Positions 7,392 through 14,786 of a stretch of 16,914 nucleotides of DNA are shown here, piece after piece. The translations under genes were made by a program, and so were the position numbers. The DNA is from Ignavibacteria bacterium UBA961. GTDB lineage: Bacteria > Bacteroidota > Ignavibacteria > Kapaibacteriales > UBA961. The notes beneath the pieces were generated by a model. It had not been told where the DNA came from and did no database searches. It was given only the letters and a program-made list of their open reading frames with translations. Positions within the stretch are counted from its first letter, which is position 1; the number at the start of each line of letters is the position of its first letter. The stretch covers positions 6,104 through 23,017 of the forward strand of contig DBCJ01000070.1 in the NCBI GenBank assembly GCA_002293005.1. Direction: 5' to 3'.

Positions 7392-8903
7392 TTATTGATT
7401 CTTCTTCAAAGTGTCAGCCATCTGGAATGACTTATCAGCTTTTTCCTTCATGCCTTGTTTGGCATATACCTTACCCATATACTCATAATACGCGGCATTT
7501 GTAAGGTTGGCAGGTTCAGCAGCTTCCAAATCCGTGATCATCTTTTTGAACTTATCATTTTGACGAGTGATCAAATAAATGTCAGACAATTGTTGCAATA
7601 CACCAAGATTGTCTTTGTTGACCGGATTACTGCGATACTGTGAAAAATAATCCGCGGCTTTACTGAGCAATGGGAAATATCTCGTTTCATCCGGCTTGTA
7701 TTTCGAATTTGCATCGATTTTCTTATTCTCTTCATCAATGATATCAACAGCTTTATTGACAAAGCATGCACCGATATTGAATACGGCATTTTCAAAATTT
7801 GGGTCTATAGCCAATGCTTTTTCATAATTGACAATAGCCATGTCATATTGTTTCTGCCTTGCCAATACTCTTGCATATTGTTCAAGGAAATACTTATTGT
7901 TCGGATTCTTTTCTACAGATATCGCAAGTGATTTTAACACATCATCCGATTTTCCTTGCTCATCATAGATCTGAATCTTCAAGCTGGCAAGTTCATCATC
8001 GATTGGATTGATGGAAAGTGAATATTCAATCATTTCCACAGCTTTATCAAATGCCTTCGATCCATAATAGAGATAAGATAAATTCACGATTGGTCTGATA
8101 TTGATGGCAAAGAATCGCTCCTTTTCTTGGGGAAGCCAAGAAGAAGGAAGGTTGGAACGAATTCCTTCTATCAATGCCTTACCACCCTCTTTCTTGACTG
8201 AAGACAGATATGCTTCATTACCACTCATAACTATTTTGTCTACTATGAGTGAATCGCCATTATTGTCCATGAAGGCTTTGGTTGAAACTGGTTTGCCAAG
8301 CGATCGCAATACATCTTCTCTTGACATGCCTATTGTGAAATTGTTTTTCTTCAATATCTCCAATGAAGGCTTGATTTGCTGAACATATCGCTCATAAGAG
8401 GAAATTGCCTTTGCAGTATCCCCTTTGATTTCATAAACATTACTCAAAATTGCCAAAGGTTCTGAATTTTCCGGCTTTAAAGTAATTGCTAGCTCAAGCA
8501 ACTCAACTATCTCATTGATATCACTGGATTTGCCTTTACCAAGAAATTCATTGTAAGAGTTTGTTCCCTTATTATAAATTTCCGCCCACAGAAAAAATAA
8601 TTGATCCGCCACTTTGGTTTTCATCGGCTCTTTTGTGGCATGCTTTGATGCTTGCAATGAATTCTCTGTAGCTTTTTTAAAATCATTTAATCTGAAATGA
8701 CAATCGGCCAGAAGGTACCATGCTTCCGCATTGGTAGGATTCTTGCCGACTTCCTTTTCCAATGAAACAAGCGCCTTTTTATAATCCTTTTGATTATAAG
8801 CCAACTTTGCACCTGTAAAGTCAGGAGAGGCACACTGAAAGCTTTGAATGATCAATGATCCAAGCAGAATACCAAGAATAATGTGTTTTTTCATGAGTTT
8901 CAT
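7392..8903 (-). CDS. TPR-repeat lipoprotein with internal BamE-like motif
   Basis: 503 residues from the chosen ATG. The N-terminus (K-rich, then hydrophobic 8-22) looks like an export signal with Cys24 in SFQC as possible lipidation site; this lipobox is weak (Gln at -1). TPR-like helix pairs lie at about 28-90 (AYNQKDYKKALVSLEKEV...), 130-185, 272-330, 335-372 and 470-503. Between the second and third block, residues 188-206 read NFTIGMSREDVLRSLGKP, resembling the opening motif of BamE/SmpA-type domains. The likely role is protein-protein contacts in the envelope; the partner is unknown. Start choice is uncertain: ATGs at 8918, 8903 and 8894 and a TTG at 8945 are in frame, none with a good Shine-Dalgarno. 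8903 gives the most ordinary signal peptide. Co-transcribed with the DUF3467 gene 28 bp downstream. Confidence 0.87.
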   Translation of the reverse strand: MKLMKKHIILGILLGSLIIQSFQCASPDFTGAKLAYNQKDYKKALVSLEKEVGKNPTNAEAWYLLADCHFRLNDFKKATENSLQASKHATKEPMKTKVADQLFFLWAEIYNKGTNSYNEFLGKGKSSDINEIVELLELAITLKPENSEPLAILSNVYEIKGDTAKAISSYERYVQQIKPSLEILKKNNFTIGMSREDVLRSLGKPVSTKAFMDNNGDSLIVDKIVMSGNEAYLSSVKKEGGKALIEGIRSNLPSSWLPQEKERFFAINIRPIVNLSYLYYGSKAFDKAVEMIEYSLSINPIDDELASLKIQIYDEQGKSDDVLKSLAISVEKNPNNKYFLEQYARVLARQKQYDMAIVNYEKALAIDPNFENAVFNIGACFVNKAVDIIDEENKKIDANSKYKPDETRYFPLLSKAADYFSQYRSNPVNKDNLGVLQQLSDIYLITRQNDKFKKMITDLEAAEPANLTNAAYYEYMGKVYAKQGMKEKADKSFQMADTLKKNQ

Positions 8904-8936
8904 GGCTAATGATTCCATGTTTGTGAAGCATAATTG

Positions 8937-8980
8937 AGCCTGCAAATTACGAAATCATGGGCAAGCCTGCAATCATGATT
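8937..8980 (-). repeat. Direct 9-bp repeat and palindrome upstream of TPR gene
   Basis: TTGCAGGCT, read on the minus strand, occurs twice (8945-8937 and 8972-8964), starts spaced 27 bp apart. Next to the distal copy is the 10-bp palindrome AATCATGATT (8971-8980). They sit between the preceding terminator and the TPR gene start, where its promoter must lie. A regulatory site is possible; no strong -35/-10 pair is evident. Confidence 0.35.
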
Positions 8981-8987
8981 ACATAAC

Positions 8988-9020
8988 AAAAAAGCCTCGA
9001 CCTAATTAGATCGAGGCTTT
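8988..9020 (-). terminator. Rho-independent terminator after rlpA
   Basis: On the minus strand, a perfect 10-bp stem AAAGCCTCGA / TCGAGGCTTT (8991-9000 with 9011-9020) has a 10-nt loop that can extend the stem by about 3 bp past one mismatch. It is followed by a T-run formed by the A tract at 8993-8988. It lies 19 bp after the rlpA stop. Confidence 0.93.
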
Positions 9021-9039
9021 ACTAACTTTTCTTTACATA

Positions 9040-9831
9040 TCAATTTTCTGTTGGCTGCATAAGCGATTGAGCAAGCTCGGGGCTTACAGAGCTGATGAGA
9101 TATGTATATTTCGGCATGCGAGATTTACGACCTTTCTCGGAAACTACATCAGGTACAATCATCAAAACGGCCTGATTACCGGATTTTTGCTCCATGTTTT
9201 GTCTAGCTTGATGTCTTTTTACGGCACTTGTAAAGTCCGTAAAGACTTCAAGATTCGTACAAGCATATAGTGGAACAATCAATGGCTGATGATCGGCTGT
9301 AAAACCGAAATACTTCGCTGTGTTGAATGTCAATGGACCGAGTAGTGACAAATGATCAGGAGTAAAATACTCAACCGATAACTTATTCAAAGACTTGCCT
9401 ATTTGACCCGCTGCCGTGTATGACAAATCAATGATTCTAGGGCGCACAAATGGGCCTCTGTCATTGATGCATACAAGTACTGATTTACCTGTGACTTGAC
9501 TTGTCACTTTTGCTATGGAACCAAGTGGCAATGTACGATGTGCGGCTGTATAACCATACATGTCAAATGTCTGACCACTCGCGGTTCTGCGATTGTGAAA
9601 CTCTTTGCCATACCAAGAGCCTGGTCCAATTTGTCTCGGGACTTTATTATGGAAACCGCTATAGCGCACTGAATCGTGCACAACCGGACCATATTTCCCA
9701 TTGGCCTTACGAGCTTCTGCAGAATTGACAAAGAACAAACTTACCATTGCGAAAAACACAATCAGAAACGACATGATGTTGTGGCTGATCGAGAGGAATT
9801 GTCTATGCATATGCAATGATGTCTTTTGCAT
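9040..9831 (-). CDS. rlpA: RlpA-like septal lytic transglycosylase/lipoprotein-type protein
   Basis: 263 residues with an N-terminal export signal (hydrophobic ~19-36, ending near SAEA, residues 37-40). The central double-psi beta-barrel domain (~70-150) carries the RlpA landmarks GSWYGKEFHNRRTASG, TAAHRTLPLGS (His98), VCINDRGPF (Asp124) and IIDLSYTAA. RlpA proteins cleave denuded peptidoglycan glycan strands at the septum in Pseudomonas. The catalytic-type His and Asp are present, but the position of the conserved Glu, 11 residues before the His, is Gln87 here. There is no C-terminal SPOR domain; the last ~110 residues are not recognised. No lipobox cysteine is seen, so it is probably periplasmic or secreted. 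A strong Shine-Dalgarno AAGGAGG lies 5 nt before the ATG and fixes the start. Single-gene unit, divergent from msrC. Confidence 0.9.
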   Translation of the reverse strand: MQKTSLHMHRQFLSISHNIMSFLIVFFAMVSLFFVNSAEARKANGKYGPVVHDSVRYSGFHNKVPRQIGPGSWYGKEFHNRRTASGQTFDMYGYTAAHRTLPLGSIAKVTSQVTGKSVLVCINDRGPFVRPRIIDLSYTAAGQIGKSLNKLSVEYFTPDHLSLLGPLTFNTAKYFGFTADHQPLIVPLYACTNLEVFTDFTSAVKRHQARQNMEQKSGNQAVLMIVPDVVSEKGRKSRMPKYTYLISSVSPELAQSLMQPTEN

Positions 9832-9900
9832 AGGGGCCTCCTTCTTATAATGAATAATCCCAAACTGCCTCCCCCCAGAGTCAGATGAGCAACAAATTAG

Positions 9901-10003
9901 AGCTCTGAAATTGATGTTCTTTCGTGGTGAAAACTGCTCTTTATGCTAAAAGCCGAACATCTATTTCTCAAGCAGATGTGCAATTACAGGAAATTTCAGA
10001 ACT
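9901..10003. repeat. 12-bp inverted repeat in rlpA/msrC divergent region
   Basis: The 222-bp gap 9832-10053 between divergent rlpA and msrC holds AGCTCTGAAATT (9901-9912) and AATTTCAGAACT (9992-10003). The second is the reverse complement of the first except for one base. The arms are 79 bp apart. An 8-bp palindrome AGAGCTCT (9899-9906) overlaps the first arm. No convincing -35/-10 pair is seen for either gene; TTGCCA at 10004-10009 is an isolated -35-like match. Confidence 0.4.
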
Positions 10004-10053
10004 TTGCCAATGAATTTACGCTTAATTTATTTTCATAATTCCATATAAATCAA

Positions 10054-10569
10054 ATGTTTACATTAAATCAAGAATGTCACAGCCTAGATAAACCCATGTT
10101 TTACATAGATTTAGCGCAATCTTTACGCAATCTACTAGGTGAAGAACGGGATCCTATTGCGAATATGGCCAATATGGCTTCTTTGTTGTATTTCTCATTA
10201 CCGAGTATAAATTGGAGTGGATTTTACTTATATGATAGCCAAGAATTGGTTCTTGGACCATTTCATGGTAAGCCGGCATGCGTAAGAATCCAAATGGGCA
10301 AAGGTGTATGTGGTACATCTGCGATCAAAAGAGAAACTTTGATGATTGAAAATGTACATGAATTCCCCGGACATATCGCTTGTGATGCGGATTCAAAATC
10401 AGAAATTGTGATACCAATGATCAAGGATGATATCATCATCGGTGTTCTTGACATCGATAGTCCGAACTTTGCCAGATTCGATGAAGATGACAAAAATGGC
10501 TTACAACAACTATTGGAAATTTTGCAGTTTTCTACAGACTTTACTCTACCGGTGCAAATAAAGAGATAA
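10054..10569 (+). CDS. msrC: Free methionine-(R)-sulfoxide reductase (GAF-type)
   Basis: 171 residues, cytoplasmic GAF-fold enzyme that reduces free L-methionine-(R)-sulfoxide to methionine with thioredoxin-type reductant, part of oxidative-damage repair. It aligns by eye along its length with E. coli MsrC/YebR: FYIDL, SINWSGFYLY, LVLGPFHGKPACVRI, GKGVCGTSA, HEFPGHIACDADSKSEIVIPM, GVLDIDSPNFARFDEDD. The three active-site cysteines are present as Cys76, Cys86 and Cys110, with the same 10- and 24-residue spacing as Cys84/94/118 of the E. coli enzyme. The start at 10054 leaves a longer N-terminus than E. coli; Met15 (10096), just before FYIDL, is an alternative. The 3' end overlaps the convergent DUF2752 gene by 29 bp. 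Confidence 0.95.
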   Translation: MFTLNQECHSLDKPMFYIDLAQSLRNLLGEERDPIANMANMASLLYFSLPSINWSGFYLYDSQELVLGPFHGKPACVRIQMGKGVCGTSAIKRETLMIENVHEFPGHIACDADSKSEIVIPMIKDDIIIGVLDIDSPNFARFDEDDKNGLQQLLEILQFSTDFTLPVQIKR

Positions 10570-10960
10570 ATGGCTCAATGGGGAGATTACGAAGAATGGT
10601 ATATGTCATCGTGAGAATCAGAAATATGATGACGGTTGAAATAGGTGGTGACCAAACAAATCTTTGCTTCCCATCAATCCATGAGAACACCATAATAAAT
10701 ACACGATAGATCAAATAGGGTCCCCATAGAATGATTAGTAGATTATTCTTCAATCCAACTATAATATCCCCATGCATGAATGAAGAAACGGCTCTCGTTG
10801 ATCCACAACCCGGACAATGGAGTCCTGTACTCAAGTGAAATAAACAAGGGACATAAAAATATGTATCAGGCGGAAAATATGTGAATAGTGTAAATATTCC
10901 CAAAATGATGGATGCAATACCAAGAATTGCAATGAGCGATCGCTGTAATACTATTCTCAT
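10541..10960 (-). CDS. DUF2752 small membrane protein
   Basis: 139 residues from the chosen ATG, with hydrophobic segments at about 8-28, 66-85 and 105-125, so an inner-membrane protein. The family signature CPGCGSTRA begins at Cys49, preceded by PC at Cys39; the C-x2-C pair hints at metal binding or redox, but no function is established for DUF2752. The ATG overlaps the RDD-gene stop in a TGATG arrangement, so translation is probably coupled; a GTG one codon upstream is an alternative start. It is the last gene of its operon, with no terminator hairpin evident; the stop lies inside the 3' end of convergent msrC. Confidence 0.9.
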   Translation of the reverse strand: MRIVLQRSLIAILGIASIILGIFTLFTYFPPDTYFYVPCLFHLSTGLHCPGCGSTRAVSSFMHGDIIVGLKNNLLIILWGPYLIYRVFIMVFSWIDGKQRFVWSPPISTVIIFLILTMTYTILRNLPIEPFISLFAPVE

Positions 10961-11427
10961 CACTCATTAACCACCACTGTTTTTACCGCCAAATCATGCA
11001 ATGCTTGTTTATATGTCGTGAAAAACATCACATTTGCCAGCACAAAACATAATTGCATCGTAATTGCATTCACAAGATATCTGAAAATGGAATTGACAAT
11101 AGAAAATTCTGATCCATCAATACATACAATGCGAATATGAAGCAATTTCTTACCTAATGTTGATCCATTCGACATCGCCTGAAACATCCCAAAATACAGT
11201 ACTCCGATGCCCAATTGTATGAAGGTGAGAATTTGCACGATTGGTAGCACTTTCTCAATGATTTGCTCAATATCTGCACCGGAATAATTGGCAATTGCGC
11301 TCAATCCATCTCCTTGACCAATGAGAAACAATATGATGATTGATGCTATAGACATAAACATTGAATCAACTATATAAGCCAGGATGCGTTTTCCCGGATT
11401 AGCAATGGTATATTCAGTACCTTCCAT
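10960..11427 (-). CDS. RDD family membrane protein
   Basis: 155 residues. Shows the RDD pattern: an N-terminal GKRILAYIVDSMFM (Arg and Asp inside the first hydrophobic helix), a second hydrophobic block around 62-82, then STLGKKLLHIRIV and a C-terminal R-x3-N-x13-20 hydrophobic segment ending ALHDLAVKTVVV. RDD proteins are small inner-membrane proteins, some implicated in ion transport; the role here is unknown. A good Shine-Dalgarno (AGGAG, 8 nt before the ATG) overlaps the trmH stop region, and the stop overlaps the DUF2752 start, so trmH, this gene and DUF2752 form one tight unit. Confidence 0.9.
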   Translation of the reverse strand: MEGTEYTIANPGKRILAYIVDSMFMSIASIIILFLIGQGDGLSAIANYSGADIEQIIEKVLPIVQILTFIQLGIGVLYFGMFQAMSNGSTLGKKLLHIRIVCIDGSEFSIVNSIFRYLVNAITMQLCFVLANVMFFTTYKQALHDLAVKTVVVNE

Positions 11428-11437
11428 AATTCTTCTC

Positions 11438-12055
11438 CTATTTTAGTGCAAATACATTGAGATAATCTTTTAGCATTATATCATCCAGCTGGATGGAATC
11501 GTACATGCCATTTATGGACCTTTGACGAAATGCCTCATATAAGGTTACAGCACAAGCAACAGAAATATTCAAACTTTGAATCATGCCTACTTGAGGTATA
11601 AGCATATTTCCATCTGCTTTCAGAATGGCTTCCTCGGAAACACCGGCATGTTCATTACCAAAAACAATCGCAATGGGCTCTGTGAAATCAATTGCATATA
11701 AGGATCTTGCCTCATTGCTCATGCCTGTAGTCAGGATTTTCTTCCCTTCCTTTCTAAGACAGTCATAACATTCATCAATTGAGGAATGCTTATGTGTCAA
11801 TACCCATTTTCTTGCACTAGCCGAACTCTTTTCTCCCAATTCAGGAAAAGATTGACCTGAATGATATACCAGATGCACATCCATCACACCAACTGCATCG
11901 CAAGATCTGAGTACTGCGGATACATTATGAGGGTCATGTACATTCTCAAGTACAATGGATAATGATGGTTGTCTTCGAGAGACACATGCATAAATCTTTT
12001 CCGATCTGTCATCGCTCAAGAAATCGAGTGCTGTGCCTTGTGGTTTTTCATTCAT
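11438..12055 (-). CDS. trmH: tRNA (guanosine-2'-O)-methyltransferase, SpoU family
   Basis: 205 residues from the chosen start. SPOUT-fold enzyme that transfers a methyl group from SAM to the 2'-OH of a tRNA guanosine, position 18 in classical TrmH. Motif 1 is ENVHDPHNVSAVLRSCDAVG with the catalytic-type Arg50, followed by SASARKWV (78-85). Motif 2 is VFGNEHAGVS (131-140) and motif 3 IPQVGMIQSLNISVA (153-167), which form the SAM-binding trefoil knot. The best match is TrmH itself, but rRNA-directed SpoU paralogues cannot be excluded. A start seven codons upstream (12076) would place the ATG inside the loop of the preceding gene's terminator, so 12055 is preferred even though no Shine-Dalgarno is visible. 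It heads the trmH, RDD, DUF2752 unit, with a 10-nt gap to the RDD gene. Confidence 0.92.
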   Translation of the reverse strand: MNEKPQGTALDFLSDDRSEKIYACVSRRQPSLSIVLENVHDPHNVSAVLRSCDAVGVMDVHLVYHSGQSFPELGEKSSASARKWVLTHKHSSIDECYDCLRKEGKKILTTGMSNEARSLYAIDFTEPIAIVFGNEHAGVSEEAILKADGNMLIPQVGMIQSLNISVACAVTLYEAFRQRSINGMYDSIQLDDIMLKDYLNVFALK

Positions 12056-12062
12056 GATATAC

Positions 12063-12088
12063 AAAAAAGGCGTCATTGAGACGCCTTT
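12063..12088 (-). terminator. Rho-independent terminator after aminotransferase gene
   Basis: On the minus strand, a perfect 9-bp stem AAAGGCGTC / GACGCCTTT (12066-12074 with 12080-12088) has a 5-nt loop and is followed by six T residues (12068-12063, overlapping the stem base). It lies 21 bp after the aminotransferase stop and only 7 nt before the preferred trmH ATG. Confidence 0.92.
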
Positions 12089-12109
12089 ACAAGTTTTGTT
12101 ATGTATTTC

Positions 12110-13285
12110 TCAACCTCTTTTGGCAAATGCCTCAGAGAGTCTTTTCATTGCTTCTTCGATATTCTCAACTGAATTGGCATAAGAGAAACGAACGAATCCT
12201 TCACCATTACTACCAAATGCTGTTCCGCTCAAGCAAGCAACACCTGCTTCATATAATGAAAAATCCGCAAATTCTTGCGAAGTCATGCCGGTTCCCTCGA
12301 TATTGGGATAGACATAGAATGCACCTTTGGGTGAGTGACATCTCACTCCTGGCATCGCATTCAATGCAGTTACAATAACATCTCTTCTTCTTTTGAACTC
12401 AGCAACAAACTCTGCGGCTTTGGCATCTGTTCTTTCAGACAATGCTTCTATACCCGCAATTTGATTATAGCTTGCTGTGCAACTCGTACAATTTGTTTGA
12501 AGTTTGGCCACAACCTGTGCAATATGTTCAGGCATGCAACCATACCCCATACGCCATCCGGTCATTGCAAATGTCTTTGAGAACCCATCAAGCAATATCG
12601 TGCGTTCTTTCATGCCAGGGAATTGCGTGATTGTTTCATGTACAAATCCATCATAAGTGATTTGAGAGTAAATCTCATCACTAAGTACAATGAAATCATG
12701 TTTTACAGCCAATTCTGCGATTTTTTCCAAGTCCTCTTTGGTGAGAATACCACCAGTAGGATTTTGTGGAGTATTGATGATCACCATTCGAGTTTTCGGC
12801 GTGATGCGTGCTTCGAGATCGGCGATATCAAATCGAAATTCTTTCTCTTCTTTCAATGGCAAAGGAACAGGTACTGCTTCGAGAAAATTGATGACGGATT
12901 CATAAATCGGAAATCCGGGATTTGGATATATGACTTCATCCCCTTTGTCAATCACAGCCATCATGCCATAGAACAAGATAGGCTTTGCACCTGGAGTGAT
13001 CACAATTTCAGATGCTGAATATTCCGTTCCTCTCGTACGCTTGATATAATCAGCTACAGCTTGTCTTGCTTCAGGCATACCTGCTGATGGACCATAATGG
13101 GTAAACCCATCATCAAGAGCTTTCTTGGCGGCATCAATGATATTTTGAGGTGTATCAAAATCAGGTTCACCAATTTCAAGGTGAACAATACTCTTCCCTT
13201 GTGCTTCTAATGCTCTGGCACGAACCAATACTTCGAATGCGGTTTCAGTACCTAATCTGGAAATTCTTTCTGCTATATGCATCAT
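12110..13285 (-). CDS. Class I PLP-dependent aminotransferase (AspC-like)
   Basis: 391 residues from the chosen ATG. Fold-type I aminotransferase, aspartate/aromatic-aminotransferase subgroup, cytoplasmic. Landmarks: EIGEPDFDTP (37-46), NTPQNPTGG with Asn175, LSDEIY with Asp203 (PLP ring nitrogen), DGFSKTFAMTGWRMGY with the PLP Schiff-base Lys237 and Arg245, and VRFSYA with the substrate-carboxylate Arg366. The amino-acid substrate cannot be read from sequence; aspartate is the usual default name for this subgroup, and a specialised role is possible. It starts 24 nt after the nuoN stop, in the same transcription direction, so it probably forms the end of the complex I transcript before the terminator. 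An in-frame TTG at 13312, overlapping the nuoN stop, would add nine residues; ATGs at 13285 and 13282 are adjacent. Confidence 0.93.
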   Translation of the reverse strand: MMHIAERISRLGTETAFEVLVRARALEAQGKSIVHLEIGEPDFDTPQNIIDAAKKALDDGFTHYGPSAGMPEARQAVADYIKRTRGTEYSASEIVITPGAKPILFYGMMAVIDKGDEVIYPNPGFPIYESVINFLEAVPVPLPLKEEKEFRFDIADLEARITPKTRMVIINTPQNPTGGILTKEDLEKIAELAVKHDFIVLSDEIYSQITYDGFVHETITQFPGMKERTILLDGFSKTFAMTGWRMGYGCMPEHIAQVVAKLQTNCTSCTASYNQIAGIEALSERTDAKAAEFVAEFKRRRDVIVTALNAMPGVRCHSPKGAFYVYPNIEGTGMTSQEFADFSLYEAGVACLSGTAFGSNGEGFVRFSYANSVENIEEAMKRLSEAFAKRG

Positions 13286-13308
13286 ATTGTATGATCCGAG
13301 TGGTGAAA

Positions 13309-14745
13309 TCAATGAGTTGAATGACCGAATATCGCATTAGCGATGGACAAAATTCCGGAAGGCATAATTCCAAGAATGATTACGCCGGCAATCGTGATGA
13401 ACAGAGAAATTCCGGAAAGACCAAATTCAGTGTCAGGCATTTCCTTCTCAGGTTCATTAAAATACATTTTGACAATGAGTCCGATATAGAAATACACTGA
13501 AATAATCGATGAAAAAACAGCAATGACTGTAAGCCACAAAAATCCTGCATCAATAGCTGCTGAAAAGAGATAATATTTACCAAAGAATCCCGCAAAAGGA
13601 GGAATACCGGCCAATGAAAACATAAAAATGGCCATGAATGCCGCAAGCACAGGATATTTTTTACTCAATCCTGCATAATCTGAAATCTGTAAATGCTCTT
13701 CACCACGACGCTCAAGTAAACCAACAATGATGAATGAACCAATTTGCATGAACATATAGGATGTGAGATAGAACAAGATTCCACTATAACCAGCTTGGGA
13801 ACCTGATACCAAGCCCATCATCAAATATCCGGCATGTGCAACAGATGAAAATGCAAGCATGCGCTTGATATTCGTTTGTGCGAGTGCACTGATATTTCCA
13901 ATCAGCATGGTTGCTGCAGACAAAACAGCGAATGTCATTTGTAATTTCGCAGGAGCTGCAGGCATAAGTACCATTACAATCGGCATGAATGCAACAAATG
14001 CAGCCGCTTTTCCTGCTGTACTCATAAATGCCGTAACGATTGTTGGTGCACCTTGGTACACATCAGGAGCCCATTGATGGAATGGAAATGCAGCAGCTTT
14101 GAAACTCAATCCGATTACCATTAGAGCAATACCAATCGGTAGCAATGATCCCAATGGCAATGCACCTCGAGAAATATTCATGGAAATATGACCATAATCC
14201 ATGCTTCCCGTGGCACCATAAATTAATGCCATTCCATAGACTAAAAAGCCTGTTGAGAATGCTCCAAGAAGGAAATACTTCAAAGATGATTCAACGGAGG
14301 CAATGGAGGAGCGCATATATCCGGAAAGGATATAAAATACGACTGACATGATTTCAATCCCTATGAACAGTGTCAAGAGATTATTTGAATGTCCAATAAG
14401 CATCATACCGCCAATCGCAAAGAGTATGAGCGAGTAGAATTCATCATGCTCAATTCCCTCTCTTTGCAAATATGAGCGAGCGGCAAAAATGGTCAGAAGT
14501 CCTCCCACAGAGAATAAGACATCAAAATATGATGAAAATCCTCCGCCGGAAATCATACCATTGAAACCAATGCCATGTTGACCAAATGTTCCAATGGCCA
14601 AAATGCCCGAAACAATCAATGTGATCACACTGAACAAGAAAGTGATGCGAGCGCTATTCTTGATCAAAGCATCCACAACCATCGCAATGATTGCCATTGC
14701 AGACAAGAATGTGAATGGAGCGGTCAACAGTAAATCTTGAATCAT
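13309..14745 (-). CDS. nuoN: NADH-quinone oxidoreductase subunit N
   Basis: 478-residue polytopic inner-membrane subunit of respiratory complex I, one of three antiporter-like proton-pumping modules. About 14 hydrophobic segments are visible. The conserved channel residues are present: Glu131 in GIEIMSVVFYILSG, Lys156 in SSLKYFLLGAFSTG and Lys216 in SFKAAAFPFHQWAPDVYQGAPT; MLAFSSVAHAGYLMMG further supports subunit N over L or M. Length is normal for the family. A GAGG-type Shine-Dalgarno region immediately precedes the ATG. The gene follows a small unknown gene (41-bp gap) that separates it from nuoM. Confidence 0.97.
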   Translation of the reverse strand: MIQDLLLTAPFTFLSAMAIIAMVVDALIKNSARITFLFSVITLIVSGILAIGTFGQHGIGFNGMISGGGFSSYFDVLFSVGGLLTIFAARSYLQREGIEHDEFYSLILFAIGGMMLIGHSNNLLTLFIGIEIMSVVFYILSGYMRSSIASVESSLKYFLLGAFSTGFLVYGMALIYGATGSMDYGHISMNISRGALPLGSLLPIGIALMVIGLSFKAAAFPFHQWAPDVYQGAPTIVTAFMSTAGKAAAFVAFMPIVMVLMPAAPAKLQMTFAVLSAATMLIGNISALAQTNIKRMLAFSSVAHAGYLMMGLVSGSQAGYSGILFYLTSYMFMQIGSFIIVGLLERRGEEHLQISDYAGLSKKYPVLAAFMAIFMFSLAGIPPFAGFFGKYYLFSAAIDAGFLWLTVIAVFSSIISVYFYIGLIVKMYFNEPEKEMPDTEFGLSGISLFITIAGVIILGIMPSGILSIANAIFGHSTH

Positions 14746-14786
14746 TCCTCTTTTCCTTGTTTATTTTCTCTGTAATGATTGGATGC

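Noticed and set aside
7094..7504. 136-codon plus-strand frame across the DUF3467 and TPR genes
   Set aside because: It runs antisense through two well-supported genes and their gap, with a composition (Cys, His, Phe rich) typical of antisense frames.
9871..9876. C-run in the rlpA leader (G-run on the minus strand) as a G-quadruplex or slippage site
   Set aside because: There is a single short run, not four G-tracts, and it is not in a coding frame, so no quadruplex or slippage claim is justified.
12623..13018. 131-codon plus-strand frame inside the aminotransferase gene
   Set aside because: Antisense to conserved active-site motifs of the aminotransferase and without recognisable features.
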